From Parapedobacter sp. SGR-10 (GTDB lineage: Bacteria; Bacteroidota; Bacteroidia; Sphingobacteriales; Sphingobacteriaceae): a stretch of 64,000 bases of DNA. Made by a program: the position numbers and the translations under genes. This document shows positions 1 to 8,714 of this stretch, piece by piece (the stretch's first letter is position 1; each line of letters opens with the position of its first letter). Location of the stretch: contig NZ_JAAJTJ010000013.1 in the NCBI RefSeq assembly GCF_011030405.1, forward strand, positions 1-64,000. The letters run 5' to 3'. The notes beneath the pieces are model-generated. The model was not told where the DNA came from. It saw nothing but the letters and a program-made list of their open reading frames with translations, and did not search any database.

Positions 1-155
1 TTTATAAATAACTATTTAACACGATTTGTGTCACGTGGATAAAAGTAGTCATTTACTTCAAATATAAAAACTAAACTTTTTCTCCAGACAACTATTTCTA
101 AGACCACGGGTGATGCTATAAGGTTTAATCTCTTTCACAAAAAATACAGTCACAA

Positions 156-183
156 AAAAAGAGCCTAGAAAAGGCTCTTTTTC
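156..183 (-). terminator. Rho-independent terminator of the thrS-rplT operon
   Basis: The inverted repeat AAAAAGAGCC / GGCTCTTTTT closes a short loop 33 bases beyond the rplT stop. On the minus strand it ends in a T run, as expected for an intrinsic terminator. Bases 1-155 beyond it hold no gene that I can see. Confidence 0.75.
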
Positions 184-215
184 AATATCTAACAAACTGA
201 TAACGGATTAAAACT

Positions 216-560
216 TTATTTTACTGCGTCTACAACTGCTTTGAAAGCATCCGGATTGTTCATGGCCAAGTCAGCCAAAACCTTACGGTTCAGACCGATG
301 CTCTTGGCGTTGAGCTTACCGATGAATTGTGAGTACGAGATACCGTGCTCACGCGCACCTGCATTGATACGTTGTATCCATAAAGCTCTAAACTCGCGTT
401 TTTTGGTTTTACGGTCGCGGTATGCGTACTGTAAACCTTTTTCTACTGTATTTTTAGCAATAGTATATACTTTGCTACGTGAACCGAAATAGCCTTTGGC
501 CATTTTCAAGATTCTTTTTCTTCTTCTTCTCGAAGCTACTGCGTTAACCGAACGTGGCAT
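216..560 (-). CDS. rplT: 50S ribosomal protein L20
   Basis: This 114-residue protein is ribosomal protein L20, which binds 23S rRNA early in assembly of the large subunit. It has the basic N-terminus ([17 protein letters not shown]), the KGYFGSRSK segment and the [11 protein letters not shown] motif typical of the family, at the usual length. It is the last gene of a minus-strand operon thrS-infC-rpmI-rplT. In other bacteria L20 represses its own operon by binding the mRNA; nothing in this sequence proves that here. Confidence 0.98.
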   Translation of the reverse strand: MPRSVNAVASRRRRKRILKMAKGYFGSRSKVYTIAKNTVEKGLQYAYRDRKTKKREFRALWIQRINAGAREHGISYSQFIGKLNAKSIGLNRKVLADLAMNNPDAFKAVVDAVK

Positions 561-663
561 AATTTTAAAAATTTAGTTTGGTAAAAGGCGTTACGTTTTT
601 CAGTAATCTTACGACCCAATACCCGGTTAAAAAATATTGTTAAATAAAAATAAATGAAAAGGA

Positions 664-864
664 CTATTTACCGATAGCCAACATGCGTTTTACATTACCC
701 AAGTCGCCATCAGAAACGTAGCTTGTCTGTGTCAAACCACGCTTTTGCTTTGTCGTTTTCTTTGTCAAGATATGGCTTTTAAAAGCATTCTTTCTTGCAA
801 TCTTACCTGTTCCAGTCAATTTGAAACGTTTTTTCGCACTGGAATTGGTTTTCACTTTTGGCAT
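664..864 (-). CDS. rpmI: 50S ribosomal protein L35
   Basis: The 66-residue, strongly basic protein starts [20 protein letters not shown], the hallmark of L35, and has the normal family length. It lies 103 bp upstream of rplT in the same orientation, the conserved infC-rpmI-rplT order. The 116 bp between rpmI and infC contains degenerate tandem copies of a TCAGTnATCAGT / CAGTGGACAGT motif (about 908-978), a simple-repeat type seen again between atpH and atpF. Confidence 0.98.
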   Translation of the reverse strand: MPKVKTNSSAKKRFKLTGTGKIARKNAFKSHILTKKTTKQKRGLTQTSYVSDGDLGNVKRMLAIGK

Positions 865-980
865 AATACTAAATATTATATGTATATCAATTTGTTAGAA
901 TTCTTATCTTAGTTGTCAGTGGACAGTGTTCAGTTATCAGTCACACACTGACTACTTACGACTGATTACTGATCACTTAA

Positions 981-1541
981 TCACTTCTTCGTTACCTTCG
1001 GAGCTAAAGTCAAAAACATACGCTTACCTTCCAATTTAGGCAGCAATTCCACCTTACCGTAATCTTCCAAGGCCTGGGCAAAACGTAACAATAAGATTTC
1101 CCCTTGTTCCTTAAATACAATCGCACGACCTTTGAAATGTACATATGCCCTCACCTTTTCCCCTGCTTCGAGGAAGCGTATAGCATGTTTCAGTTTGAAG
1201 TCAAAATCGTGCTCGCTCGTATTGGGACCGAAACGGATCTCTTTGATAACCGTCTGCTTCGCGTTGGCTTTGATCTCTTTTTGCTTTTTCTTTTGTTCGT
1301 AGACAAACTTGCTGTAATCGATGATCCGACACACCGGTGGAGCAGCATTTGGCGAAATTTCCACTAAATCCAGTTCCAACTCATCAGCCAATTCTAATGC
1401 CTTGCGGGTAGGATATACTCCCGGCTCAACATTATCACCCACTAAACGCACCTCTGGCACACGAATATGCTCATTGATACGGTGATCTGGTTCTTTCTTT
1501 CTCATCGGTGGTCTTGGACCACCAGGTCTTTTTAATGCCAA
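981..1541 (-). CDS. infC: Translation initiation factor IF-3
   Basis: This 186-residue protein is IF-3, which binds the 30S subunit, keeps it apart from 50S and proofreads the start codon and initiator tRNA. The N-domain covers about residues 20-90 ([17 protein letters not shown], then [13 protein letters not shown]). The C-domain follows ([20 protein letters not shown], then VHFKGR). The gene begins with ATG at 1541, 12 bp after the thrS stop, so the two are probably translated from one mRNA. Some infC genes use rare AUU starts; here a normal ATG encodes [12 protein letters not shown]. Confidence 0.97.
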   Translation of the reverse strand: MALKRPGGPRPPMRKKEPDHRINEHIRVPEVRLVGDNVEPGVYPTRKALELADELELDLVEISPNAAPPVCRIIDYSKFVYEQKKKQKEIKANAKQTVIKEIRFGPNTSEHDFDFKLKHAIRFLEAGEKVRAYVHFKGRAIVFKEQGEILLLRFAQALEDYGKVELLPKLEGKRMFLTLAPKVTKK

Positions 1542-1553
1542 ATGTTTAAATTT

Positions 1554-3479
1554 TTAAACGGTTATTTCTTTTATTACTAAATCCCTGAACTCTTCTTTTG
1601 TCATTGAGCCCAAGTCTACCGACCCGTGCTTACGGACAGAAACGGTACCGCTTTCTACCTCCTTTTCACCTACAATAAGCATGTAAGGGAGTTTCTTGAC
1701 CTCGGCATCACGTATCTTACGTCCGACCTTTTCGTCGCGAAGATCGATTAGACCGCGAATATCGGAATTATTTAGCGATTCCAAAAGTTTTTGTGCATAT
1801 TCTTCGTATTTTTCCGATACAGGCAAGATGATAAACTGCTCTGGCGCAAGCCATAACGGAAACTGTCCTCCGCAATGCTCGATCAATACTGCTACAAAAC
1901 GCTCCAGGGATCCAAACGGTGCCCGATGTATCATGACAGGCCGATGTTTTTGATTGTCACTGCCTGTATATTCCAGTTCAAAACGCTCGGGCAGGTTGTA
2001 ATCGACCTGAATGGTACCCAACTGCCATTTACGCCCCAAAGCATCCTTGACCATGAAATCCAATTTTGGACCATAGAAAGCCGCCTCGCCATATTCCACC
2101 ACTGTAGGAAGCCCCTTTTCAGCCGCCGCTTCGACAATCGCGGCTTCGGCCAGAGCCCAGTTTTCGTCCGAACCGATATATTTTGTCTTGTTTTCGGGGT
2201 CGCGCAGGGATACCTGTGCAGTATAGTCCTCAAAACCCAATGCACCAAACACATAGAGCACCAGATCGATGACCTTTTTGAACTCGTCCTTGACCTGATC
2301 TGGACGACAGAACAGGTGGGCATCATCCTGTGTAAACCCTCTCACGCGTGTCAAACCATGCAATTCGCCAGATTGCTCATAGCGATAGACCGTACCGAAC
2401 TCCGCAAAACGAACCGGAAGCTCTTTGTACGAACGTGGTTTTGTCTTGTATATCTCACAATGATGTGGACAGTTCATCGGCTTGAGGAAGAATTCCTCCC
2501 CTTCTACCGGTGTTTTGATCGGCTGAAAAGCATCTGCTCCATATTTCTCATAATGCCCCGAAGTGACATACAATTGTTTGTGACCAATATGTGGAGTTAC
2601 TACAGGTTCATACCCCGCCTTAATCTGTGCACGCTGTAAGAAATCAATCAACTTTTGACGTAAAGCGGCTCCTTTGGGCAGCCACAAAGGCAAGCCCATC
2701 CCGACTTTCTCCGAAAAGGCAAATAGCTCCAATTCCTTTCCCAGCTTGCGGTGATCCCGTTTCTTTGCTTCCTCAATGAATTTCAAATAATCCGAAAGTT
2801 CCGAAGCCTTGGGAAAAGAGACGCCATAGATACGTGTCAACTGCTTGCGGCTCTCATCCCCACGCCAATATGCCCCCGCTACATTGGTCAGTTTTATCGC
2901 TTTGATAAAACTTGTATTCGGGATATGTGGTCCACGGCACAAGTCTGTAAAATCTCCCTGGGTATAGAATGTGATCTTGCCATCTTCCAGATCCTTGATC
3001 AGATCCAGCTTATATTCATCCCCTTTTTCTTCAAAATAAGCCAATGCATCTGTTTTGGAAACGGACTTTCGCTCAAAAATCTCTTTACGTTTCGCAAGTT
3101 CCAGCATCTTGTCTTCGATCTGCTTGAACTCATCGGACGAAAACTCACGGTCGCCGAAATCTACATCGTAATAAAATCCGGTCTCGATCGACGGACCGAT
3201 ACCAAATTTGATCCCCGGATACAGAGCCTCCAACGCCTCGGCCAATAAGTGTGCAGAGGAATGCCAAAAAGTAGACTTACCTTTGTCATCGTTCCAGGTC
3301 AGCAATTTGACCGTAACATCACCTTCAATGGCACGGGATGCGTCCCACACCTCGCCGTTTACTTCGGCGGCCAATACATTTCGAGCTAAACCTTCGGAGA
3401 TTGACAAGGCTATCTGCATTGCAGTAGTGCCTTTTTCATACTGACGGACAGAACCATCAGGGAGTGTAATGTTAATCAT
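1554..3479 (-). CDS. thrS: Threonyl-tRNA synthetase
   Basis: The 641-residue protein charges tRNA-Thr. It has an N-terminal TGS domain (about 1-62), the second N-terminal editing domain with [10 protein letters not shown], the class II catalytic core with the zinc-site segment NCPHHCEIY near residue 340, the motif 3 region [13 protein letters not shown], and a C-terminal anticodon-binding domain starting around [11 protein letters not shown]. The length fits the full-length bacterial enzyme. It is the first gene of the thrS-infC-rpmI-rplT operon, with a promoter at 3585-3592 and a leader of about 100 bases. Confidence 0.98.
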   Translation of the reverse strand: MINITLPDGSVRQYEKGTTAMQIALSISEGLARNVLAAEVNGEVWDASRAIEGDVTVKLLTWNDDKGKSTFWHSSAHLLAEALEALYPGIKFGIGPSIETGFYYDVDFGDREFSSDEFKQIEDKMLELAKRKEIFERKSVSKTDALAYFEEKGDEYKLDLIKDLEDGKITFYTQGDFTDLCRGPHIPNTSFIKAIKLTNVAGAYWRGDESRKQLTRIYGVSFPKASELSDYLKFIEEAKKRDHRKLGKELELFAFSEKVGMGLPLWLPKGAALRQKLIDFLQRAQIKAGYEPVVTPHIGHKQLYVTSGHYEKYGADAFQPIKTPVEGEEFFLKPMNCPHHCEIYKTKPRSYKELPVRFAEFGTVYRYEQSGELHGLTRVRGFTQDDAHLFCRPDQVKDEFKKVIDLVLYVFGALGFEDYTAQVSLRDPENKTKYIGSDENWALAEAAIVEAAAEKGLPTVVEYGEAAFYGPKLDFMVKDALGRKWQLGTIQVDYNLPERFELEYTGSDNQKHRPVMIHRAPFGSLERFVAVLIEHCGGQFPLWLAPEQFIILPVSEKYEEYAQKLLESLNNSDIRGLIDLRDEKVGRKIRDAEVKKLPYMLIVGEKEVESGTVSVRKHGSVDLGSMTKEEFRDLVIKEITV

Positions 3480-3584
3480 CTACAATTATGATTTTTAATT
3501 TATGAAATAAATGGAGGACAAATCGGATACAGCATGTACAATTATACTGTTTTCCTACCCGACAAGGCCTATTCGTTAAAGATA

Positions 3585-3592
3585 CAAAGGTA
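3585..3592 (-). promoter_or_regulatory. TAnnTTTG promoter element of the thrS operon
   Basis: On the minus strand the sequence reads TACCTTTG, an exact match to the Bacteroidota -7 consensus, about 105 bases upstream of the thrS start codon. The position argues that the region up to 3600 belongs to the thrS control region and not to the divergent rlmF coding sequence. Confidence 0.7.
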
Positions 3593-3630
3593 CTTAATAT
3601 TTGGGAGTTATAAAAAAGGTTTTTTGCAAT

Positions 3631-3678
3631 GTAGGGGCGAAAAATGTTTCGCCCACATGATAGATTATTTGCCCCTAC
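3631..3678. repeat. Diverged copy of the GTAGAGACGC palindrome family
   Basis: The outer arms GTAGGGGC and GCCCCTAC enclose an inner hairpin GGGCGAAA / TTTCGCCC. It resembles the 28-bp palindromes at 5496, 7058 and 8687 in arm sequence and intergenic position, but is longer and nested. It lies between the divergent thrS and rlmF genes. Confidence 0.6.
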
Positions 3679-3691
3679 ATCATTTTAACCG

Positions 3692-3699
3692 TACCTTTG
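3692..3699 (+). promoter_or_regulatory. TAnnTTTG promoter element of rlmF
   Basis: TACCTTTG matches the Bacteroidota -7 consensus and lies 14 bases before the ATG at 3714. Transcription would start within a few bases of the start codon, giving a very short leader. It supports the 3714 start over the upstream in-frame ATG at 3534. Confidence 0.65.
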
Positions 3700-3713
3700 C
3701 AAAAAAGGTCAAC

Positions 3714-4625
3714 ATGTCAAACAAAAACAAGCCTGTATCTTCACTGCACCCAAGAAATAAACATCAAGGCGGATACAATCTGCAACATCTCCGATCCGCA
3801 CTACCCAATCTCGAATCTTTTGTCTTTGTCAATGACTATGGAAAAGAAACCATTGACTTTTCCGATCCAAAAGCTGTATTTGAACTAAACAAAGCTTTGT
3901 TATTGGACACCTACAAACTAAAATATTGGGATATTGCCAAAAACAGTCTTTGTCCGGCTATACCCGGCAGAGCCGACTATATACATTACTTGGCAGATCT
4001 GTTGGCAGAAGCCCATCAAGGGTCGATCCCTACCGGCAGCCAGGTCCATATCCTGGATATCGGAGCAGGATCCAGCCTGGTCTACCCGCTGATCGGGGCT
4101 CAAGAGTACGAATGGAACTTCACAGCCTCCGAGATCGACCGTACCTCTCTTCACTATGCCGAAGTCAATATCAATAAGAATCCTTGGTTAAAAAAGAAAA
4201 TACAATTGCGCTTCCAAAACGACAAAAACAATATTTTGGAAGGAGTGATATACGAGAAAGATCAATTTGACGCAGTCATGTGCAACCCTCCATTCTTCAA
4301 ATCCCGCGAGGACAATTGGAACAGCAGCACCAAGAAATTCAACAATCTCAACAAAAACAAGAATATACCTACGGTACAGAATTTCGGTGGTCATGCCAAC
4401 GAGCTGTGGTGCAATGGAGGAGAAAAAGCCTTTATTACCCAACTTATCTACGACAGCCTCAAATATAAGGACCAGCTCAACTGGATCTCTTCACTGGTAG
4501 CCGACAAAGACCATCTCAAACCGCTATTGGCTGTATTGGAATACCACAAAGCGGCCGACATCCGGATCATCCAGACCAAGCAAGGCCAAAAGCTATCCCG
4601 TATATTAGCCTGGAAGTGGAAATAA
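3714..4625 (+). CDS. rlmF: 23S rRNA (adenine(1618)-N6)-methyltransferase
   Basis: The protein (303 residues from ATG 3714) matches RlmF, which methylates A1618 of 23S rRNA using S-adenosylmethionine. It starts with the basic LHPRNKHQGGYN segment, has the SAM-binding motif HILDIGAGSSLVYPLIG and the N6-adenine methylase motif MCNPPFFKS, followed by WCNGGEKAF. The E. coli enzyme has about 308 residues. The reading frame is open back to an ATG at 3534, but that stretch overlaps the thrS promoter and a palindromic repeat, and a TAnnTTTG promoter lies at 3692, so I chose 3714. Confidence 0.93.
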   Translation: MSNKNKPVSSLHPRNKHQGGYNLQHLRSALPNLESFVFVNDYGKETIDFSDPKAVFELNKALLLDTYKLKYWDIAKNSLCPAIPGRADYIHYLADLLAEAHQGSIPTGSQVHILDIGAGSSLVYPLIGAQEYEWNFTASEIDRTSLHYAEVNINKNPWLKKKIQLRFQNDKNNILEGVIYEKDQFDAVMCNPPFFKSREDNWNSSTKKFNNLNKNKNIPTVQNFGGHANELWCNGGEKAFITQLIYDSLKYKDQLNWISSLVADKDHLKPLLAVLEYHKAADIRIIQTKQGQKLSRILAWKWK

Positions 4626-4666
4626 TTTAAAAATTACAACAAATTTTCATTAATAAAACAAATTAT

Positions 4667-4674
4667 TACCTTTG
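4667..4674 (+). promoter_or_regulatory. TAnnTTTG promoter element
   Basis: TACCTTTG lies 26 bases upstream of the ATG of the outer-membrane protein gene at 4700, in an AT-rich stretch after the rlmF stop. It fits a Bacteroidota -7 element. Confidence 0.65.
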
Positions 4675-4699
4675 TAACGTATACCAACCAAATAACAAA

Positions 4700-5473
4700 A
4701 TGAAAAACAAAACATTATGCATTATTGCACTGGGAATTGCCCTGTGCACAATTCCTTTTGCCAAAGTTGGCGCACAGGAAAACCCTAATGTGGTCAAGCT
4801 GAACTTACTTCCTTTGACGACAGGAACAATTGCAGTAGAGTACGAACGCGCATTGACCGACAGGTTTACTGCCGGAGCTATGTTCAGTTTCCGTGGCGGC
4901 AACAGCAAGCTTCCTTTTTCTTCGACTATCAATTCTTTTGTCGATGATGAGGATGCAAAGAATATCCTGGAAAAGACGACACTTGGAGCTACTTCCTTTG
5001 CCGTCGAGGGACGTTATTACACAGGCAAAAAAGGAGCATTCAGAGGTTTTTACCTGGCACCTTACCTTAAATACGCCAATTATGCGGTAGGCACACCGAT
5101 TCCGGTTGACATAGATCCCCCTACAGGCTCAGGATATGAAAAAATAGAAGAAGTGATGGCCAAAGGTAATCTTAGTGCCCTGACAGTAGGTCTGGGGGTC
5201 GGTGTACAGTTCAAGCTGGCAAAGAATGTTGCCCTCGACTGGCGCATTATAGGCCCCGGGTACGGTAGCGGTAGCGGAACGCTGAGCGGAACTCCAGATA
5301 GGGAGCTGACACCGGACGAACAACAGGAAATACGTGAGCAGATCGACGATCTTGACGAAATTCCATTCGTTAAAATCGTATCCAAAGACGTGGATGCAAA
5401 CGGAATAAAATTCAAAACAAAAAGCCCTTGGGGCGGTATCCGTACAGCTTTGTCTATCGGATATAGATTCTAA
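4700..5473 (+). CDS. Outer-membrane beta-barrel protein (DUF3575-like)
   Basis: The 257-residue protein has a cleavable signal peptide (MKNKTLCIIALGIALCTIPFAKVGAQ, split after AQ). Its C-terminus ends in aromatic Phe after IGYRF, the signature of outer-membrane beta-barrels. The start of the mature region (NVVKLNLLPLTTGTIAVEYERALTDRFTAG) is typical of the DUF3575 / porin-like small barrels of Bacteroidota. Repeated amphipathic strand patterns are visible throughout. Function is unknown. It is a single gene with its own promoter at 4667 and a 28-bp palindrome just downstream. Confidence 0.75.
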   Translation: MKNKTLCIIALGIALCTIPFAKVGAQENPNVVKLNLLPLTTGTIAVEYERALTDRFTAGAMFSFRGGNSKLPFSSTINSFVDDEDAKNILEKTTLGATSFAVEGRYYTGKKGAFRGFYLAPYLKYANYAVGTPIPVDIDPPTGSGYEKIEEVMAKGNLSALTVGLGVGVQFKLAKNVALDWRIIGPGYGSGSGTLSGTPDRELTPDEQQEIREQIDDLDEIPFVKIVSKDVDANGIKFKTKSPWGGIRTALSIGYRF

Positions 5474-5495
5474 GGCATTTTGCATCATTTTAATT

Positions 5496-5523
5496 GTAGA
5501 GACGCAATGCATTGCGTCTCTAC
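5496..5523. repeat. Perfect 28-bp palindrome (GTAGAGACGC family)
   Basis: This is an exact palindrome with arms GTAGAGACGCAATG / CATTGCGTCTCTAC. It lies between two convergent genes and could form a hairpin in RNA from either side, so it may end both transcripts. Further copies are at 7058-7085 and 8687-8714, with a diverged one at 3631-3678. Confidence 0.9.
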
Positions 5524-5530
5524 GTGTTTA

Positions 5531-6913
5531 TTATCGGATAATCTCCTCGATCTCCTTCATAATCTTTTGTGCAACTGCCTCCGCAGCTTCTTGTGTAGGT
5601 CCTTCCGAATAGATACGGATAATCGGTTCGGTATTTGACTTACGCAAATGCACCCATTCCTGCGCAAAGTCTATTTTCAGCCCATCAATGGTCGAATGGT
5701 CTTCATGTGCATATTTTTCCTGCATTCGGGCCAATAAATTGTCGATATCCAGATCCGGTGTCAACGTGATTTTATTTTTGGACATGTAATATTGGGGCAA
5801 TCCAGCACGGTATTCGGAAACCTTTTTACCCAGCTTTGCCAAATGGCTCAAAAAGATAGCGACCCCCACCAGGGCATCCCTTCCATAATGTGAAGCCGGA
5901 TAGATCACGCCCCCGTTTCCTTCGCCCCCGATTACTGCATCGACTTCCTTCATTTTTGTCACGACATTGACCTCACCCACTGCGGCAGCGTAATATTTGC
6001 CTCCATGCTGCTGCGTAATATCACGTAAGGCTCTTGTCGAGGACAAGTTGGAGACGGTATTGCCTTTCTGATATTGCAAAATATAATCGGCTACGGCCAC
6101 CAGCGTATATTCTTCGCCAAACAACTCGCCGTTTTCCATCATAAACACCAACCTGTCCACATCCGGATCCACAGCTATACCCAAGTCCGCACTGTTTTTC
6201 AGTACGGCATCAGACAAGTCTGTCAAGTGTTCTTTTAAGGGCTCAGGATTGTGCGGAAACTGACCATTGGGTTCGCAATGTATCTTATAAATCGTTTGCA
6301 CCCCTAAAGCCTCCAGAAGAGCAGGAATAAAGATACCCCCGGTACTGTTGACCGCATCCACGGCAATCTTAAAATCAGCCTTTCGGATAGCTTCCACATC
6401 CACATATTCCAAAGCCAATACAGCGTCTATATGCTTCTGCAGGTAGCTGCTGTCCGCAGTGACCCGTCCCAAATCCTGCACTTCGGCAAAATCAAAATCC
6501 AGGCTCTCACCCAAGGTCAATACTTCCTTGCCCTCTACATCTGAAATAAACTCGCCCTTGTCATTGAGGAGTTTGAGGGCATTCCATTGCCCCAGATTGT
6601 GTGACGCCGTCAGGATGATGCCGCCCGCAGCTTTCTCCAAAGGCACGGCAATCTCCACTGTCGGGGTAGTAGACAGTCCCAGATCGACAACATCAGCCCC
6701 TATGCTCTGCAACGTCCCTACGACCAAATGATTGACCATCTCTCCCGATTGACGGGCATCCCTGCCGACTATAATTTTTTTATTACCTGTCTTTTGGATC
6801 AGGATTTTGCCAAATGCAGCTGTAAACTTCACGATGTCTATCGGTGTGAGACCGTTTCCTGTTCTACCGCCTATCGTCCCCCGAATTCCAGAAATTGATT
6901 TTATTAGTGTCAT
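5531..6913 (-). CDS. glmM: Phosphoglucosamine mutase / phosphohexomutase
   Basis: The 460-residue protein belongs to the alpha-D-phosphohexomutase family and is most likely phosphoglucosamine mutase, making glucosamine-1-phosphate for cell-wall precursors. Visible are the N-terminal SGIRGTIGG, the phosphoserine loop TASHN with Ser104, the metal-binding loop DPDVDR and the sugar-binding GGEGNGGV. The C-terminal phosphate-binding loop contains RKSNTEPIIRIYSE. The frame is open 16 codons further upstream, but the family start is MTLIKSISGIRG at 6913. A phosphomannomutase role cannot be excluded. Confidence 0.88.
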   Translation of the reverse strand: MTLIKSISGIRGTIGGRTGNGLTPIDIVKFTAAFGKILIQKTGNKKIIVGRDARQSGEMVNHLVVGTLQSIGADVVDLGLSTTPTVEIAVPLEKAAGGIILTASHNLGQWNALKLLNDKGEFISDVEGKEVLTLGESLDFDFAEVQDLGRVTADSSYLQKHIDAVLALEYVDVEAIRKADFKIAVDAVNSTGGIFIPALLEALGVQTIYKIHCEPNGQFPHNPEPLKEHLTDLSDAVLKNSADLGIAVDPDVDRLVFMMENGELFGEEYTLVAVADYILQYQKGNTVSNLSSTRALRDITQQHGGKYYAAAVGEVNVVTKMKEVDAVIGGEGNGGVIYPASHYGRDALVGVAIFLSHLAKLGKKVSEYRAGLPQYYMSKNKITLTPDLDIDNLLARMQEKYAHEDHSTIDGLKIDFAQEWVHLRKSNTEPIIRIYSEGPTQEAAEAVAQKIMKEIEEIIR

Positions 6914-7268
6914 TTTATAGATTAAAAGTAAAAGCGTATTCTTAGCCTGTATCCATCTCAAATCAAACTAAGACGTAAAAATAAATTATTTCAACAGAAT
7001 AGCCAACCTTAGTTGACAAGTATTTCATGACACACATTAAATTTTGCACCTATTCGAGTAGAGAGGCAATTAATCGCGTCTCTACATCGCCAAGATTATG
7101 CAGTATTGCCTTTTATTGTAATCGATAAAAATAAACTATTTCAAATTAATCATCAACTATACTCGATAAGTATCACAGAAAAAAGCTACCTTTGTTGCAA
7201 CATTGTGTATTTTGATACAATAAAGAGATTTTTCATATTTTTGTATTTTTACTTTTGACTTTGCAAGC
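6914..7268. promoter_or_regulatory. Divergent control region with palindrome and two promoter elements
   Basis: This gene-free stretch separates glmM from the PAP2 gene. It contains a copy of the 28-bp palindrome at 7058-7085 (one arm reads GTAGAGAGGC, the other GCGTCTCTAC). Two plus-strand TAnnTTTG elements are present: TACCTTTG at 7187-7194 and TATTTTTG at 7236-7243. A minus-strand open frame at 7157-7420 has no recognisable protein features. Confidence 0.6.
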
Positions 7269-7865
7269 ATGTTGCAAGAAATAATACATATCGACAAAGA
7301 GCTTTTTCTATTGATTAATGAAGGTCTAGGATCTTCCTTCCTGGATTGGTTACTGCCTATCCTGCGCAATCCGTTTACCTGGGCACCGTTATATCTCTTT
7401 CTGGTTATCTTTTTTATCAAGCATTACGGAAAGATGGGAATCATCATTGTCGTCTGTACCTTGGTCAACTTTGGCATATCCGACGCGGTATCTTCCCATA
7501 TCATCAAAAATACGGTCAAACGCGTACGTCCATGCAACGATGTTGAACTAAAAAATGATGTCACATTACGTGCACGCTGTGGCTCAGGCTATAGCTTCAC
7601 CAGTTCGCACGCTACCAATCATTTTGCCATGGCTCTTTTTTTTATTGTTCTGTTCAGAAGAAAATGGAAGCATGTCCTGTGGTTAGCTATCCTCTGGGCC
7701 GCATCTATCGCTTTCTCACAGATCTATGTGGGCGTACATTATCCGCTCGATGTTGCATGTGGTGCCCTTTTGGGAACGCTGATCGGCCTGTCAAGCGGAT
7801 GGGCTTTCAAACGTTTCTTTCCTCAATTCTTTGAAACACAACCTTCTGAAAACACCCTTATATGA
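7269..7865 (+). CDS. PAP2-family phosphatase, membrane protein
   Basis: The 198-residue protein carries the three acid phosphatase motifs of the PAP2 / lipid phosphate phosphatase family: K80-x6-R87-P88, then SFTSSH with His114, then SQIYVGVHYPLD with His157 and Asp161. Five or six hydrophobic segments place it in the inner membrane. Likely substrates are undecaprenyl-pyrophosphate or other lipid phosphates, but this cannot be decided from sequence. It overlaps the following ZIP transporter gene by four bases (ATGA), which suggests translational coupling. Confidence 0.88.
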   Translation: MLQEIIHIDKELFLLINEGLGSSFLDWLLPILRNPFTWAPLYLFLVIFFIKHYGKMGIIIVVCTLVNFGISDAVSSHIIKNTVKRVRPCNDVELKNDVTLRARCGSGYSFTSSHATNHFAMALFFIVLFRRKWKHVLWLAILWAASIAFSQIYVGVHYPLDVACGALLGTLIGLSSGWAFKRFFPQFFETQPSENTLI

Positions 7866-8674
7866 ATTCATTTCTTATTATTTTGATTTTATTCGGCTCT
7901 GCGCTGATAAGTGGCCTTGCTGTATTTTTTGTCAAGAGAGACAATACTTCTTTTCTCAAACTCATCCTCTCGTTCAGTGGGGCCTATCTTTTTGCAATTA
8001 CCGTTTTGCACCTGATACCGCATGTGTATAATGGAGGTAGCACAAGCCCCGAAATCATCGGGCTATATATCTTAGGAGGTTTTATCTTTCAGTTGCTGTT
8101 GGAACAGTTTTCCCAAGGCATTGAACACGGGCATATCCATCACCACAATTACAGCAGTTTTCCTTTGGGCATTATGATCAGCCTGTGTCTGCATGCTTTT
8201 TTGGAAGGAATGCCTTTAGTGGCTGGACATCAGACACAATTGGTCTTTGGCATAGCCGTACACCATATTCCGGCAGCCTTTGCTTTGGGTAGCTTGTTGA
8301 TCAGTACCTCCTTGAAAAAACAAAATATCATTCTGATGCTGGTTATTTTTGCCGCCATGACTCCACTGGGCTTCATGACGAGCAATGTGCTCAGTCAAGG
8401 ACAGATCGGCGATATCTCACAGCATTTTGACAAGATTATGGCTATCGTGATCGGTATATTCCTACATATCTCGACAACCATACTCTTTGAATCCGGCTCT
8501 GCTGATCACCACCATTTCAACAGGAAAAAAATGATTGCTGTATTTCTGGGCATAGCTGTATCCCTCACAAGCTTTTTGATGCCCCATGATCATGACCACG
8601 GACATTCGCATGACCACCATGAGCATCATCATGACCACGACCATGGGCATGACCACAAAGATCATAATCATTAA
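7862..8674 (+). CDS. ZIP-family metal (zinc) transporter
   Basis: The 270-residue membrane protein has the ZIP signature helices: LCLHAFLEGMPLV (His and Glu of the metal path) and VHHIPAAFALG. It has about eight hydrophobic segments and ends in a roughly 30-residue tail that is almost entirely His, Asp and Gly (HDHDHGHSHDHHEHHH and onward). The tail is probably a metal buffer or sensor. It is co-transcribed with and overlaps the PAP2 gene. ZIP proteins import zinc or other divalent cations; the exact metal is inference. Confidence 0.88.
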   Translation: MNSFLIILILFGSALISGLAVFFVKRDNTSFLKLILSFSGAYLFAITVLHLIPHVYNGGSTSPEIIGLYILGGFIFQLLLEQFSQGIEHGHIHHHNYSSFPLGIMISLCLHAFLEGMPLVAGHQTQLVFGIAVHHIPAAFALGSLLISTSLKKQNIILMLVIFAAMTPLGFMTSNVLSQGQIGDISQHFDKIMAIVIGIFLHISTTILFESGSADHHHFNRKKMIAVFLGIAVSLTSFLMPHDHDHGHSHDHHEHHHDHDHGHDHKDHNH

Positions 8675-8686
8675 AAAAACAGATTT

Positions 8687-8714
8687 GTAGAGATGCAAAA
8701 TTTTGCGTCTCTAC
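8687..8714. repeat. 28-bp palindrome overlapping the argH stop codon
   Basis: This near-perfect copy of the GTAGAGACGC palindrome lies between the convergent ZIP and argH genes. Its right end supplies the TAG stop codon of argH (complement of 8711-8713). As an RNA hairpin it could terminate both transcripts. Confidence 0.85.

Noticed and set aside
1875..2639. 254-codon frame opposite thrS
   Set aside because: It is antisense to the synthetase core and shows no protein-like features.
3534..3713. N-terminal extension of rlmF from ATG 3534
   Set aside because: It overlaps the thrS promoter and a palindromic repeat, and family members start at the residue encoded at 3714.
7157..7420. 87-codon minus-strand frame
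   Set aside because: It overlaps the PAP2 start and its promoters and has no family features.
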